From: Myxococcales bacterium | GTDB lineage: Bacteria; Myxococcota_A; Polyangia; Polyangiales; Polyangiaceae | Assembly: GCA_004193285.1 (NCBI GenBank) | Contig: SECP01000032.1 | Location: 1 to 64,000, forward strand | Length of the DNA stretch: 64,000 nt | Direction of reading: 5' to 3' | Part shown: positions 52,090 through 61,218 of the stretch, piece after piece | Numbering within the stretch: position 1 is the stretch's first letter | How the letters are laid out: each line of letters opens with the position of its first letter | Notes under the pieces: model-generated | Database searches by the model: none | What the model was told of the DNA's origin: nothing | What the model saw: only the letters and a program-made list of their open reading frames with translations | Made by a program: the position numbers and the translations under genes

Positions 52090-53604
52090 TCACAGGTCGC
52101 CGGATTTGAGCTCTTGCGCCAAGCGGTCCGCGGCGCGCGCGGCCAGGGTCATGGACGTGAGCACCGGGTTCTTCTCGGGGTTGGTCGTGAACACGGAAGA
52201 GTCCGCGACCGCCACGTTGGGCACCGCGTGCAGCCGGCTCCACGCGTTCAGCATCCCGAACTCCGGAGACTCGTGCATGCGACAGCTGCCGGCGTAGTGG
52301 TTGGAGTTGCCTGGCTCCTCCACCTTCCAGACGCTCATCTGCGGCTCGTAGCCGCCTTCGCGGAGGACCGCCACCATGTCGTCCCTCGCCTCCTCCAGCG
52401 CCGGGATTGCCTCCGGGGGGTGGCGGATGTTGAGCTCGAGCCCGTACGCGCCGTCCGGGCCGCGGTAGGTCTCGTCCAGCGTCACGTAGTCGTTCCGGCT
52501 CGGCTTCATCGTCCCGAAGACGCTGAAGCCAATCTGGCGGAGGCGCTTCGGGTGACGTCGCAGCACGCTCTTGGCGAGATCGGTCGTGCTGCACCACTGC
52601 ATGCACGCCGCGGCGTACAGCGGCGGTAGCGCCGCGCGAGACAGCGCCACGCGCGTCAAGTAACTCGCGGGATAGATGGAGATGGGGCGCGTTACGTCGA
52701 TGACGACCTTGCCGAGCGGGTGGTCGTGCAGGTAACGGCCCAGCACGCCGTGAGTGTTGCCGAGCCCGCTCGGGAAATCCGCGCTCTTGGACTGAAGCAA
52801 GATCTGCGGCGTGTTGAGCGCGCCGCCAGCGACGATCACGGCGCGGCACGGCACGCGCCCTTCCACTCCGCTCTGGCGGTCTCGGTACGTGACCGCGGTC
52901 ACGCGCCGCTCGGCCGCGGACCACTCCAGCTGCGACACCCGCGCGCCGAAGCGCACGTCGATGTTGCCGCGCGCGAGCTCCGGCTCCACCAGGCGCACGA
53001 ACGAGTTGAACGGCGTGCCGCTGCGCGTGTAGGTCGTGTCTGCGCCGTACGCGTAAGGCATGGGCACCAGGCTGCGCCCACGGCGCTCGGCGTGCGCGGC
53101 GAGACCGGTCCAATCTTCCGCGAGCTCGCGTTCGAAAAGCGCGCGGGAGGCAGGCAGCTGCGACGTGCTGCGGCTCGGACCCGCGATATGCAGGAGCGGC
53201 TCCACCCGGTCGTACCAAGGGGCGAGGTCGGCGTAGCTCACTGGCCAGGTTTGATCGGCGCCGGCCCGAGCGGCGTCTTCGAAGTCCTCTTCGGAGAAGC
53301 GGGGAACCGCGCAGCTCCAGTGGTTCGACAAGCCGCCCGGCGCGAGCTCTTCGAACAAGAGCGCGTTGGGGTCCCCCGTACGCGTGACGCCCGCGCGCTG
53401 CTGGAGGGGAGACTTTCGCTTGGCGACCGTCACCCCCGCCACCCGGAACGTTAACCCCGGCGCCGCGTCCGCCAGCCCGGCTTCCAGCAGCAAAACGCGA
53501 ACCCCGGCGCGTGCCAGGAACGCAGCAGCCGCGGCTCCGGGCGGACCACTACCGACGACCACGACTCGATTGTCAGATGCGGACACGCTTGCCCCATATA
53601 CCAT
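52090..53604 (-). CDS. GMC-family FAD-dependent oxidoreductase
   Basis: 504 residues from ATG 53604; a longer frame to 53856 crosses the barrel gene region and is rejected. FAD-binding VVVVGSGPPGAAAAAFLARAG at the N-terminus, a GALNTPQIL segment of GMC signature 2, and C-terminal NHYAGSCRM with the active-site His, followed by ADSSVFTTNPEKNP. Such enzymes oxidise alcohol groups of sugars or polyols; here a lipid-linked or nucleotide sugar is likely. No signal peptide, so cytoplasmic. Start lies 58 bases after the barrel gene in one operon. Confidence 0.87.
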   Translation of the reverse strand: MVYGASVSASDNRVVVVGSGPPGAAAAAFLARAGVRVLLLEAGLADAAPGLTFRVAGVTVAKRKSPLQQRAGVTRTGDPNALLFEELAPGGLSNHWSCAVPRFSEEDFEDAARAGADQTWPVSYADLAPWYDRVEPLLHIAGPSRSTSQLPASRALFERELAEDWTGLAAHAERRGRSLVPMPYAYGADTTYTRSGTPFNSFVRLVEPELARGNIDVRFGARVSQLEWSAAERRVTAVTYRDRQSGVEGRVPCRAVIVAGGALNTPQILLQSKSADFPSGLGNTHGVLGRYLHDHPLGKVVIDVTRPISIYPASYLTRVALSRAALPPLYAAACMQWCSTTDLAKSVLRRHPKRLRQIGFSVFGTMKPSRNDYVTLDETYRGPDGAYGLELNIRHPPEAIPALEEARDDMVAVLREGGYEPQMSVWKVEEPGNSNHYAGSCRMHESPEFGMLNAWSRLHAVPNVAVADSSVFTTNPEKNPVLTSMTLAARAADRLAQELKSGDL

Positions 53605-53662
53605 CGCCGGGGCGCTGCGCTTCAGCCCAAACCACCAGCCGGCTACTGGCTTCGCGGCCGAG

Positions 53663-54943
53663 CTAGCGCTTACGACCAGCGATGGGCGCCTCGTAGCCGA
53701 AGGTAACCCCGAGGAACGCCACGTAGCTGAGCGGAATCGTCGTCTGGTCTTGGTAAGCCTGCTCGGCCACCGTGGCGCCCGCGTCCGCCTGTACCCATTT
53801 GGAAAGGCGGTAAGAAATGCCGGCGTTTGCCGACGTGCTGTTGAAAGCGCCCGCATTGTTTCCGGAGTCCGCGATCGACACGGCCACGCTGGCGCCGAGC
53901 CGCGCGGAGAACCGGTCGCGCGCCCAGCCAGTGTTGCCGTAAACGCCGAGCCGGGGATCCACGGTGGCGCGCAGAGGGTCCAGGGACGGCGCGGAATAGC
54001 CGCCGACCGCGATGACCCAGGTCCCGCGCGCCAGCTTGCGAGAGTGGTTGAGAAAAGCGCCCAAAGTCGGAAATACGCTGTAGGCGCTGTAGTCCCCGAA
54101 TGGCGTTCGACTCGCGCTCATACCGGCGCTCAGCGTGCCGAACGTTTGCTTGTCGAAGCGATGATTCCAGCTCTCGGTCGCGAGTAAAGAGGTGACGCGG
54201 GTTCCGAGGGTGGACCATGCGTGCTGCAGCGTCACGTTCGTGCTGAAAGCGTCTCGCGTCGAAAGCAAGTAAAGGTACACACCGTTCAGGCCGACGGTGG
54301 TGCCGCGGATGTAGGGATAGCTCTCGCGCGCGCCTTCATCCAGCCCCCCCGCGATGGTGTGAGTTCCTAGCGCTGCGAGCCGCAGCGGCTTCGTTATCTG
54401 CTGCGCGACCGTGAGCGAGTTGGTCAAGGTGCCGTAGCGCACGGGACCCTCCACGACCGTGCGCTGCAGCTGGCCACCAGGAGTCACCGTCGACATCCCG
54501 GTCGGGTTGGTGGGCGTGGTCGGGTTCGCGGGGGTGGGTGACGGCGCGGTGGGCGTCGCGGGCGTGACGCCTTCACCGGGGCCCGGTGCGGGCGCGCGAG
54601 TCGCAGCCGTTGCCCCAAGCGCCTGAGTGCGGAAGTTCACTTCACCCCAAGCCCCGGAGGTCGTGAGGCTGACGCTCGTGCGCTTGTAGGTGTACGCCTG
54701 GCTCACCGACGCGAGCTGATAAACCAGCAGATCTCGCGGCTTGGATTCCAGTGGGACCAATGTCAGGGTCGCCCCGTAACCGAACGTCACGTTGTAGCGA
54801 GGCCACGCGAGCTGCAGCCGCACCGCAGGACGCGTAGCACCCTCGTAGCGGTAAGGGCTCGGCTCGTAATAGCGAGCCTCCGTGCGGTCGACGACGCCGA
54901 CCGTGACGAGCTGCGCGAGCAGGGGCGCTAAGAGAGCCGACAT
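53663..54943 (-). CDS. Outer-membrane beta-barrel protein of the polysaccharide locus
   Basis: 426 residues from ATG 54943, which directly follows an in-frame stop. The N-terminus (LLAPLLAQLVTVGVVDRTEA) is a short hydrophobic stretch with no positive charge, a weak signal peptide. The rest alternates polar and hydrophobic residues in ~10-residue strands with Tyr/Trp/Phe at the edges (VRLQLAWPRYNVTFGYGATLTLV), breaks at a Pro/Thr-rich loop (~115-145) and ends in a strand VAFLGVTFGYEAPIAGRKR. This matches a barrel of about 16-18 strands. In Myxococcus the WzpX/WzpS/WzpB barrels act with short OPX proteins; by gene context the same is proposed here. Confidence 0.75.
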   Translation of the reverse strand: MSALLAPLLAQLVTVGVVDRTEARYYEPSPYRYEGATRPAVRLQLAWPRYNVTFGYGATLTLVPLESKPRDLLVYQLASVSQAYTYKRTSVSLTTSGAWGEVNFRTQALGATAATRAPAPGPGEGVTPATPTAPSPTPANPTTPTNPTGMSTVTPGGQLQRTVVEGPVRYGTLTNSLTVAQQITKPLRLAALGTHTIAGGLDEGARESYPYIRGTTVGLNGVYLYLLSTRDAFSTNVTLQHAWSTLGTRVTSLLATESWNHRFDKQTFGTLSAGMSASRTPFGDYSAYSVFPTLGAFLNHSRKLARGTWVIAVGGYSAPSLDPLRATVDPRLGVYGNTGWARDRFSARLGASVAVSIADSGNNAGAFNSTSANAGISYRLSKWVQADAGATVAEQAYQDQTTIPLSYVAFLGVTFGYEAPIAGRKR

Positions 54944-54974
54944 CTAAGCCGCCGGCGAGGCTAGCATGGCTCGG

Positions 54975-56036
54975 TCAGCTCCCGACCCGCGCGGCGTGAC
55001 CGACGCGAACGGCAGTGACGATCTTTTCGACGAAGCGATCCAGACCGGCCTGCTCTTCCACGAAACGTCGCGCTGCTCGACCGATTTCCGCCGCCTGCGC
55101 CGGGTTATCCAGCATGCGCCGAATGGCCTGCTTGAGCGCGCCCGGGTCGCTCGGGGGCACGTAGATACCTGTAACGCCGTCCACGATGGTGTCCGTTTGG
55201 CCGTGGGTGCGGGTGGCGATCACGCATTTACCCATCGCCATCATCTCGAGGATGGTGGCGATCCCCGTCTGGTAGTGATTTTGGAGGATGGGCACCACCG
55301 CCAGCGCCGACCGGGCGTAAAGCTGACGGAGGTCGTACCTATCCAGCTTGCCCCACGTGACGTTCGGAGGAAGGACTCGCTGAGGCTGGAGGGGGCGCTC
55401 GATCCAGGGGCTACCGGCCGCGATCTGTACGCGTACGGGCAGGTCCTTCACCGCGTCCACCAAGCAGTCGTAGTCGCGCAGCAGCTGACCCGCGGCGCAC
55501 ACCAAATCCGGCTCTATCTCGGCGAGGCCTGGTTTGAAGAACTGCTCGTCCGCGTGATAGTAGAGGCGCTCTACCGCGCTCGGCGGTAGGCCAAGCTCTC
55601 CGGTTGCGAGCTGCTCTTCGCTCGTGGAATACACGAGCACGCGGTCCAGCTGGCTCTGGACGCGTGCGAGCTTGAAAAACACTCGCTTCTTCGCTGGGAA
55701 CAGCGTGTGCGCGATCATGGTGTGCGAGCGCTTGCCGCGGGTGGCTTTGAGCAGGGCGGCGAGGGGCAAACCGATGTCCTCGCCGGTCGTGAAGAAGGCG
55801 TCGCACTCGTCGCGCCGCAAGAAGCCGAGCAGGGCGAGCGCCGCGGAGGCCCCGGCCTTCTTGGCGAGCAGCTTCACCGCCGGGTTACTCGAGGCCTCCA
55901 CGTCCTTGTAGTCGAGTGAGACCGCGTTCAACTCTCGCTCGAGCTCGAATACGTCCAGGCGCGGCTCGCGTTGCTCTGCGATCCGTTTCTTCATCGCGTC
56001 GTCGAAGCGACCCGCAGCCAAGATCATGCAGCGCAT
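54975..56036 (-). CDS. Glycosyltransferase family 4
   Basis: 353 residues from ATG 56036. GT-B fold; an N-terminal region with TMIAHTLFPAKKRVFFKLAR, a linker with LGLPPSAVERLYYHADEQFF and a C-domain with YARSALAVVPILQNHYQTGIATILEMMAMGKCVIAT, which holds the E-type donor site (LEMMAMGK). Lacks the longer sugar-binding arm of larger GT4. First gene of the minus-strand run that includes the beta-barrel, and divergent from the aldo/keto reductase with 73 bases between. Confidence 0.83.
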   Translation of the reverse strand: MRCMILAAGRFDDAMKKRIAEQREPRLDVFELERELNAVSLDYKDVEASSNPAVKLLAKKAGASAALALLGFLRRDECDAFFTTGEDIGLPLAALLKATRGKRSHTMIAHTLFPAKKRVFFKLARVQSQLDRVLVYSTSEEQLATGELGLPPSAVERLYYHADEQFFKPGLAEIEPDLVCAAGQLLRDYDCLVDAVKDLPVRVQIAAGSPWIERPLQPQRVLPPNVTWGKLDRYDLRQLYARSALAVVPILQNHYQTGIATILEMMAMGKCVIATRTHGQTDTIVDGVTGIYVPPSDPGALKQAIRRMLDNPAQAAEIGRAARRFVEEQAGLDRFVEKIVTAVRVGHAARVGS

Positions 56037-56109
56037 GCTAGTCTCGCCTTCTATCAGCGAATCGGCTCGACCTGCAATCCGAACGCTGACCGTGCCATAC
56101 TGGGCCCCG

Positions 56110-57057
56110 ATGCAGCTTCGGGATTTCGGAAACACTTCACTTCGCGTCTCGGAGTACGGGCTCGGCTGCGCGCGTATTGGCGGTGTTTTCCAGGGAAGCG
56201 CCTCGGGTTTTCTGGATTTGCTCTCGTTCGCGTTCGACCGCGGGATCAATTTTTACGACACCGCGGACATGTACAGCCAGGGCGAGAGCGAGGCGCTGAT
56301 CGGCAAGGCGCTGCGCGGCCGGCGCGATCGCGTCATCATCGCCAGCAAGGTAGGTTACCGCCTCGGCGGTCGCCGGCGGCTCGCGGCGAAGCTGAAGCCG
56401 CTCCTTCGGCCCCTCGTTCAAAAGCTCAAGCTCAAGCGAGACAAGCTGCCGTCCGCCAGCAAGGGCGCTATTTCGCAGGACTTCTCCGCCGCCTACCTGC
56501 GTTCGGCAGTGGAGGGCAGCCTCCGCCGCTTGCGGACGGATCATTTGGACGTGCTGCAGCTGCATAGCCCGCCGCTCGAGGTCATCGAGCGGGGGGAATG
56601 GCTTCCCACTCTGGAGGAGCTGCAGCGCACCGGTAAGGTCCGCTACTACGGCATCGCGGTCGACACGCTGGAGGCGGGGTTGGCGGCTCTGCGTTACGCC
56701 AACATTTCGTCGCTGCAGTTCCGCCTGAGCTTGCTCGAGCCTCAGGCCGCAGAAGAGCTGTTCCCGCGCGCGCGGGAACAAGGCGTAGGCACCATCGCAC
56801 GCGAGTGCTTGGGCAACGGCTTGCTCGCCAAACCTGCAGATCAAGTCGACCTCAAGGCGAACTGCAGCTCGGTGGAAGAAGAAGAGCGCCGCGCCATGCA
56901 GCTCGCGGAGTTGCGCGGCGCCGCGGCGGCCCGCGGCCTCACCCTGCTGCAGACCGCGCTCGCCTACCCTCCGTCCGTTCCGGGCGTCGGCGTAACGCTG
57001 CTCGGTGCTCGCAGCGTGGAGCAGCTGCGCGGCCTGCTCTCGGCCGCGCAGCGCTGA
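56110..57057 (+). CDS. Aldo/keto reductase
   Basis: 315 residues from ATG 56110 (MQLRDFGNTSLRVSEYGLG), 6 bases of upstream frame not used. TIM-barrel with the catalytic set: Asp50 and Tyr55 (FYDTADMY), Lys80 (IIASKVG) and a His near 153 (LQLHSP). Uses NADPH to reduce aldehydes or keto groups of sugars. Lies convergent with the chain-length gene, 3 bases apart. In this setting a keto-sugar reductase is a reasonable but unproven role. Confidence 0.88.
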   Translation: MQLRDFGNTSLRVSEYGLGCARIGGVFQGSASGFLDLLSFAFDRGINFYDTADMYSQGESEALIGKALRGRRDRVIIASKVGYRLGGRRRLAAKLKPLLRPLVQKLKLKRDKLPSASKGAISQDFSAAYLRSAVEGSLRRLRTDHLDVLQLHSPPLEVIERGEWLPTLEELQRTGKVRYYGIAVDTLEAGLAALRYANISSLQFRLSLLEPQAAEELFPRAREQGVGTIARECLGNGLLAKPADQVDLKANCSSVEEEERRAMQLAELRGAAAARGLTLLQTALAYPPSVPGVGVTLLGARSVEQLRGLLSAAQR

Positions 57058-57060
57058 CCG

Positions 57061-58548
57061 TCATTTGTCCGTGCGTTCCGGGAGGCGCAGGTCGGCGAGC
57101 ACCGGCAGCTGAAAGTGCTCCACTTGCCAGCGCTCGACCAGGACCCCGCGCTTGAGCTCGAGCAAAACCGGAATGGCGAAGCCGATCAGGAGCGAGAGCA
57201 CGATGCCTGCGATCGCCAGCACGGGCAGCGCCGGCTTGATGGGCTTGGAGGGCTCTTCTACTGGGATCACGACCTGGTAGCGGTGATTGAACGCCGCCTG
57301 AGCGGTATCCAGCGCGAGCTTGGCGCCGCGCACTTCGTCGCGCAGGGACGCGTAGCGGACGACCGCACCGGACATTTGTGCGGACAGCGCGGGGTCGATC
57401 TCCGAGCTCTCCAGCAAACGCACGAGGTCGGCCGGGAGCATCTCGGTGGTGGGGCCCACGGTGGCGCCGCCGAGGGACCCTCCACGCGAAGGACCGAGGG
57501 GCCCGGTTTTCGCCATCGCGTCGCGCTGCTTGACCTGCACCTCCATATCGCTCACCTCCGAGCGAAGAAGCGCGAGGTCGGAAGACACGTCCTGCGCTGC
57601 GTTCAGGCGCTCCGCTTGCGTGATCACCTGCGGGTGATTCGGGGTCAGGTGCAGCTTCAGCTCGTCCAGCTTGGCGCGCTCTTGGCTGATGCGAGAGCTA
57701 CGCTCGCCCTCGGCGGCGGCAAGCTTCGCCTTGGCGGCGAGCAGCTTCTCGCGTAGCTCCGGCAGCACGCCGTCCGCGGAGGGGGTGGCGGGCCTCGGGC
57801 TGCCACCGAACGACGCCACGGAGCGGAGCGTCGGTGCCCCCGACTTACCGGTCGTTTTCGTCAAATCTGCGGCTTTGGCCTCGAGGGACGCGCGCATTTG
57901 CTGCGCGAGAGCGTCGATCTCTTCGCGCAGCTTTGCGGAGTGAGAGTCCAAGATCCCCATCTTCTCCTGGAACGCGGAGATTTCGGCGCGGTGCCGCAGC
58001 TCGAGGAAGCCGTCTTGCGCGGCCTTGGCGAGCTCCGCCGTAGTTGCGGCGTCGTTCCAATCCACTTTGATCTCGAGGGTGTCGCCCTTCGCGCCGACGG
58101 CGAGGCGGTTCTCGAGCGTGGGCACCAAGATCGCCAGGAGCGTCTTGTCGTCCAGCGGCCCGAAGAGGGCGGCCATGATGCGGTCCTTCGTGCGCAGCAG
58201 AGGAGGGCGACGCGGCTGATACTTGTGCACCAGGTCCGTCTTTTTGACGAGCTGCTCCAGGTTCTCCCGGCGCATCATGAGCCCCTCCGCCCCCACGAGC
58301 GGGCGACCACCGCCATTGCCGTCCAACACCGCATTTTCCACGGTCATCAGGACGGTGGTGCACGAATAGGTGCGCGGAATGAACTTCACGACCAAGCCCG
58401 TGAGGACCAGCCCGAGGAAGACGACCACGCCGATCACGGCCCGGTGCGCGCGAATCGCGTGCTTGGCGAAGATCAAGTAGCTCTTGAGCATCTCCGCGTT
58501 GAAGGAAGGGCCCGAGCTCTCTTCGACCTCTTCGGTTTCGTCTGCCAT
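57061..58548 (-). CDS. Polysaccharide co-polymerase (Wzz-like chain-length protein) without kinase domain
   Basis: 495 residues. Membrane helix 1 at ~37-57 and helix 2 at ~440-462, with a long periplasmic region between them, rich in coiled coil (~190-330; for example LREEIDALAQQMRASLEAKAADL and DELKLHLTPNHPQVI, the latter a known Wzz-family motif). A Pro-rich EEPSKPIKPALPV precedes helix 2, as in PCP proteins. The C-terminus stops ~30 residues later, so the cytoplasmic BY-kinase domain of Wzc is missing. It sets chain length with Wzy and likely contacts the OPX protein. Confidence 0.88.
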   Translation of the reverse strand: MADETEEVEESSGPSFNAEMLKSYLIFAKHAIRAHRAVIGVVVFLGLVLTGLVVKFIPRTYSCTTVLMTVENAVLDGNGGGRPLVGAEGLMMRRENLEQLVKKTDLVHKYQPRRPPLLRTKDRIMAALFGPLDDKTLLAILVPTLENRLAVGAKGDTLEIKVDWNDAATTAELAKAAQDGFLELRHRAEISAFQEKMGILDSHSAKLREEIDALAQQMRASLEAKAADLTKTTGKSGAPTLRSVASFGGSPRPATPSADGVLPELREKLLAAKAKLAAAEGERSSRISQERAKLDELKLHLTPNHPQVITQAERLNAAQDVSSDLALLRSEVSDMEVQVKQRDAMAKTGPLGPSRGGSLGGATVGPTTEMLPADLVRLLESSEIDPALSAQMSGAVVRYASLRDEVRGAKLALDTAQAAFNHRYQVVIPVEEPSKPIKPALPVLAIAGIVLSLLIGFAIPVLLELKRGVLVERWQVEHFQLPVLADLRLPERTDK

Positions 58549-58669
58549 GTGTTGTTTCCCGCCTGCCGAGACCGTCGTCGTACCCGGCGACTTCAGCGCG
58601 ATGAGGCGGCCGGAGGATAGAGCCAGCCCACCCGGCGCGCAAGCAAACGGCCCGCCGCCCCGTAAAACG

Positions 58670-60169
58670 CTACGCGGTCTGCCGCGGGCGAAGAGCGCTC
58701 GGCCAGGCGCCGCTCTTCACGGCGAGCTTGCAGGCGATGGCGAGCGAGGGCGCGATCAGAAACACCCCCGTGAAGGTGCCGAGACCTAGATCACCGAAGC
58801 ACTGCACGTAATAGATGAGGATGGTGCCGAACGAGACCAGCGCCGCTGCCTTGTCGTACGGCTCCTTGCAGTGATGGTACGCGCGCACGCCGAAGTACAC
58901 GCCCGCGACCCACAGCAGGGTCAGGCCGGTGAACCCGACGTAACCGCCGTAGCACCAGATACCCAAGATGCTGTTGTGAGGGATGAATCGCTCCAGGATG
59001 TAGTCCACTTGAGGCAGCGGCCACACCTCCCAAAAGCCGTGCCCATAACCGATGCCGACGAGCGGCTTGGTGCGGATGGTGTAGATGAGGTTGAAGTTCT
59101 CGAGGTCGCGCCAGGCGGTGGACTCGTCTGAATCCGAGTCGACCGCGGAACGAATGATCTGCACCGGCTTGAAGGCGCCGCCCTTCTGATTCCAGCCTAC
59201 CGCTACGTACGCCACTCCGACCGGGACCATGAACAACGCAAACCGCTGGAGCTTGCGTTTGAACGCGTTCGGCTCGGTGATCAAGTAGAGGGCGGCGAAC
59301 ACGAGGATGATCTGCACCCACACCATGCGCCGGTCGTTTGCGACCATACCCCCGAACAGGATTGGTAGCAGGAGCACCGCCAGGCGAAGAGCCTTGGGCC
59401 CCGTGCGCTGGATGATCAGCGCGACGATGAGCACGACCGCGGCGCCGAACAACATCGAGTCGTGGTGAGTCGTCGTGTACGGCAGGTCCGATTCACCGCT
59501 GATTGGATCCACCGTCGCGGGGACGATGGCGCGAACGTACATGGAGATCAGCGCCCGAATCGTCGCGGCGACCAGGATGACCTTGCCCACCGACATGTAG
59601 TCTTTGGGCTGGGTGAACGCGGCCTGGCACAGCAGAAAAACCGCTGGCAAGTACATCACGCGGTCGATCTGCCAGACCGCCATGGAGCTGTCGCCACCTC
59701 CGTTGAGCTTGCCGATCACGAACGTGAACGCGATGGTCGCGTAGCACAGGTGAGCGAGCTTGATCATCGGCTTGGGCGTGGGGATGCCGCGCGAGCGGCC
59801 GCGCAGCTTCACGAACCAGTGGACGCCGGCCGCCGCGAGCATCAAATCCATGCCGCCGAAGAACCAGGGGCCGCCGATCACGGTCTTGAAGTGCGTGAGC
59901 AGCAGCGCGCCCACCATGTAAAACGGCGACTGCCATTGCCCGGCGGCCGGCATCTCGGACGGGTTCTCGAGCGTGAGCGCGAAGAACATCAGCGTCAGCA
60001 TCGTGGAGCGCAGCGGCGCTCGCAGCACGCAGTAGATCCCCAGGACGATGCAGATGGGCGCGACGACCCAGCCCAGGGCTCCAACCCCCAAGAGTGATGT
60101 CAGCGCTGCCAGCGTGATCAGCAGCGCGAACGCGGCCTTGACGTCTCCGCTGACCCTAGGCTCGGCCAT
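58670..60169 (-). CDS. O-antigen polymerase/ligase-type membrane protein (Wzy-like)
   Basis: 499 residues with about 11-13 membrane helices and one long periplasmic loop at ~330-420 holding the short PHNSIL motif (RFIPHNSILGIWCYGG), typical of the O-antigen ligase/polymerase (Wzy_C) family, whose conserved His is needed for activity. It joins repeat units into the chain. The small membrane gene begins exactly where this gene's start ends, and the gap to the chain-length gene is 121 bases. Confidence 0.88.
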   Translation of the reverse strand: MAEPRVSGDVKAAFALLITLAALTSLLGVGALGWVVAPICIVLGIYCVLRAPLRSTMLTLMFFALTLENPSEMPAAGQWQSPFYMVGALLLTHFKTVIGGPWFFGGMDLMLAAAGVHWFVKLRGRSRGIPTPKPMIKLAHLCYATIAFTFVIGKLNGGGDSSMAVWQIDRVMYLPAVFLLCQAAFTQPKDYMSVGKVILVAATIRALISMYVRAIVPATVDPISGESDLPYTTTHHDSMLFGAAVVLIVALIIQRTGPKALRLAVLLLPILFGGMVANDRRMVWVQIILVFAALYLITEPNAFKRKLQRFALFMVPVGVAYVAVGWNQKGGAFKPVQIIRSAVDSDSDESTAWRDLENFNLIYTIRTKPLVGIGYGHGFWEVWPLPQVDYILERFIPHNSILGIWCYGGYVGFTGLTLLWVAGVYFGVRAYHHCKEPYDKAAALVSFGTILIYYVQCFGDLGLGTFTGVFLIAPSLAIACKLAVKSGAWPSALRPRQTA

Positions 60170-60343
60170 TTATGGGTAGAGCTTGAACCAGACCATCGTG
60201 ATCAGGATCAGGTAGATGAGGTTGAAGACGGCCGTGTGGATGATCGTCTTGCGCAAACCTTTACGCGCGTCCTTGGCTCGCGCCGCTCGCGCCGGTAGCG
60301 CGATGGCGGCGATGATGACGGAGAGCAGGATGAGCTTCTTCAC
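60170..60343 (-). CDS. 57-residue two-helix membrane protein
   Basis: From GTG 60343; an ATG 39 bases upstream would add 13 basic residues. Helix 1 (~3-19, LILLSVIIAAIALPARA) could also be a signal peptide; a basic stretch follows (RAAKDARKGLRKT), then helix 2 (~33-52, FNLIYLILITMVWF). The TAA stop abuts the ATG of the polymerase gene directly (ATTTATG), so translation is coupled. No known family; a small helper of Wzy is an inference. Confidence 0.55.
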   Translation of the reverse strand: MKKLILLSVIIAAIALPARAARAKDARKGLRKTIIHTAVFNLIYLILITMVWFKLYP

Positions 60344-60391
60344 CGAACCGGGCCTCCGCGTAGCACGATGGTCAAGCAGCATCCAGCGGCG

Positions 60392-61012
60392 CTAGGCGCC
60401 CGCTCGCGACGCGGCGGCCTCACGGCCTTCGCTCCGCTCGCTCGTTTCCAGCGAGCGAATCACTTTTGCGGGCATGCCCGCGGCCAGGACGTTGGGCGGG
60501 ATGTCGCGGGTGACGACGCTGCCCGCCCCGACGACGCTGTTCTTACCAACCGTTACTCCTGGGAGCACGATGACCCGCGCCGCCAGCCACACGTTGTCCT
60601 CCAGCACCACCGGCTGCGGCTCGGGCTCCTCGTCCCTTCGGTCCGGAGCGATGCCGTGAAAGGAGTTGTCCATCAGGATCACCTGTGAACCGATGTTGCA
60701 GCGCGCGCCGATGCGCAAGAGCTTGGTGGCCGCTAGCGAGGTGCCGTGGTTCACGAGCACGCGGTCGCCGATCTCCAGCGTGCCGTTCGGCCCCACCCCG
60801 ATCTCCAGAGTCGAAACGACCGAGGAAAAGCGCACCCGATCCCCCACGTACAAGCTGCCGAAATTACTAACGAGGGGTGTACCCCAAAGTCGCACTCTGG
60901 GGCCGAGCGTGAGCGCGGAGCGAAAGTAGTAACGTGCTCGCAACACTGCGGCGGCGTCGCTAAAAATGCTCACCATCGACGGAGCTTCGACAGACGGGGT
61001 AGCAGGCGTCAA
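60392..61012 (-). CDS. Left-handed beta-helix acyltransferase (maltose/serine acetyltransferase-like)
   Basis: 206 residues; an ATG at 60976 would remove 12. Hexapeptide repeats from VRLWGTPLVSNFGSLYVGDRVRFSS through LVNHGTSLAA and ARCNIGSQVILMD to WLAARVIVLPGVTVGKNSVVGAGSVVTRDIP, ending with LAAGMPAKVIRSL. DNSFHGI contains the conserved catalytic-type His. Likely O-acetylates a polymer sugar. First gene of the minus-strand run with the small membrane protein, Wzy and the chain-length gene; the ~200-base upstream gap to 61218 should carry its promoter. Distinct from the paralogous pair at 49-51 kb. Confidence 0.85.
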   Translation of the reverse strand: MTPATPSVEAPSMVSIFSDAAAVLRARYYFRSALTLGPRVRLWGTPLVSNFGSLYVGDRVRFSSVVSTLEIGVGPNGTLEIGDRVLVNHGTSLAATKLLRIGARCNIGSQVILMDNSFHGIAPDRRDEEPEPQPVVLEDNVWLAARVIVLPGVTVGKNSVVGAGSVVTRDIPPNVLAAGMPAKVIRSLETSERSEGREAAASRAGA

Positions 61013-61218
61013 GGCAACTTGCGGGTTGTTATAACGATTTTCGCCCTCGAGAACGTAGGAACGGGCCGGCCAGTGGCCTGACCTCCGGAAACGTCTTAAG
61101 CTTGGCCGCGCGTTGGACGCTCACGCCAGGGTGCGTGTGTGTCGACTGTTTCCTCGGGAGGCGCGGGCAACATCAATTGAACCTCGGCATTCGTTCCCCT
61201 AAGCTCTGCGAGTCCTTC

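Noticed and set aside
53605-53856. N-terminal extension of the GMC oxidoreductase
   Set aside because: It overlaps the end of the barrel gene, is Arg/Ser-rich, and precedes the normal FAD-binding start.
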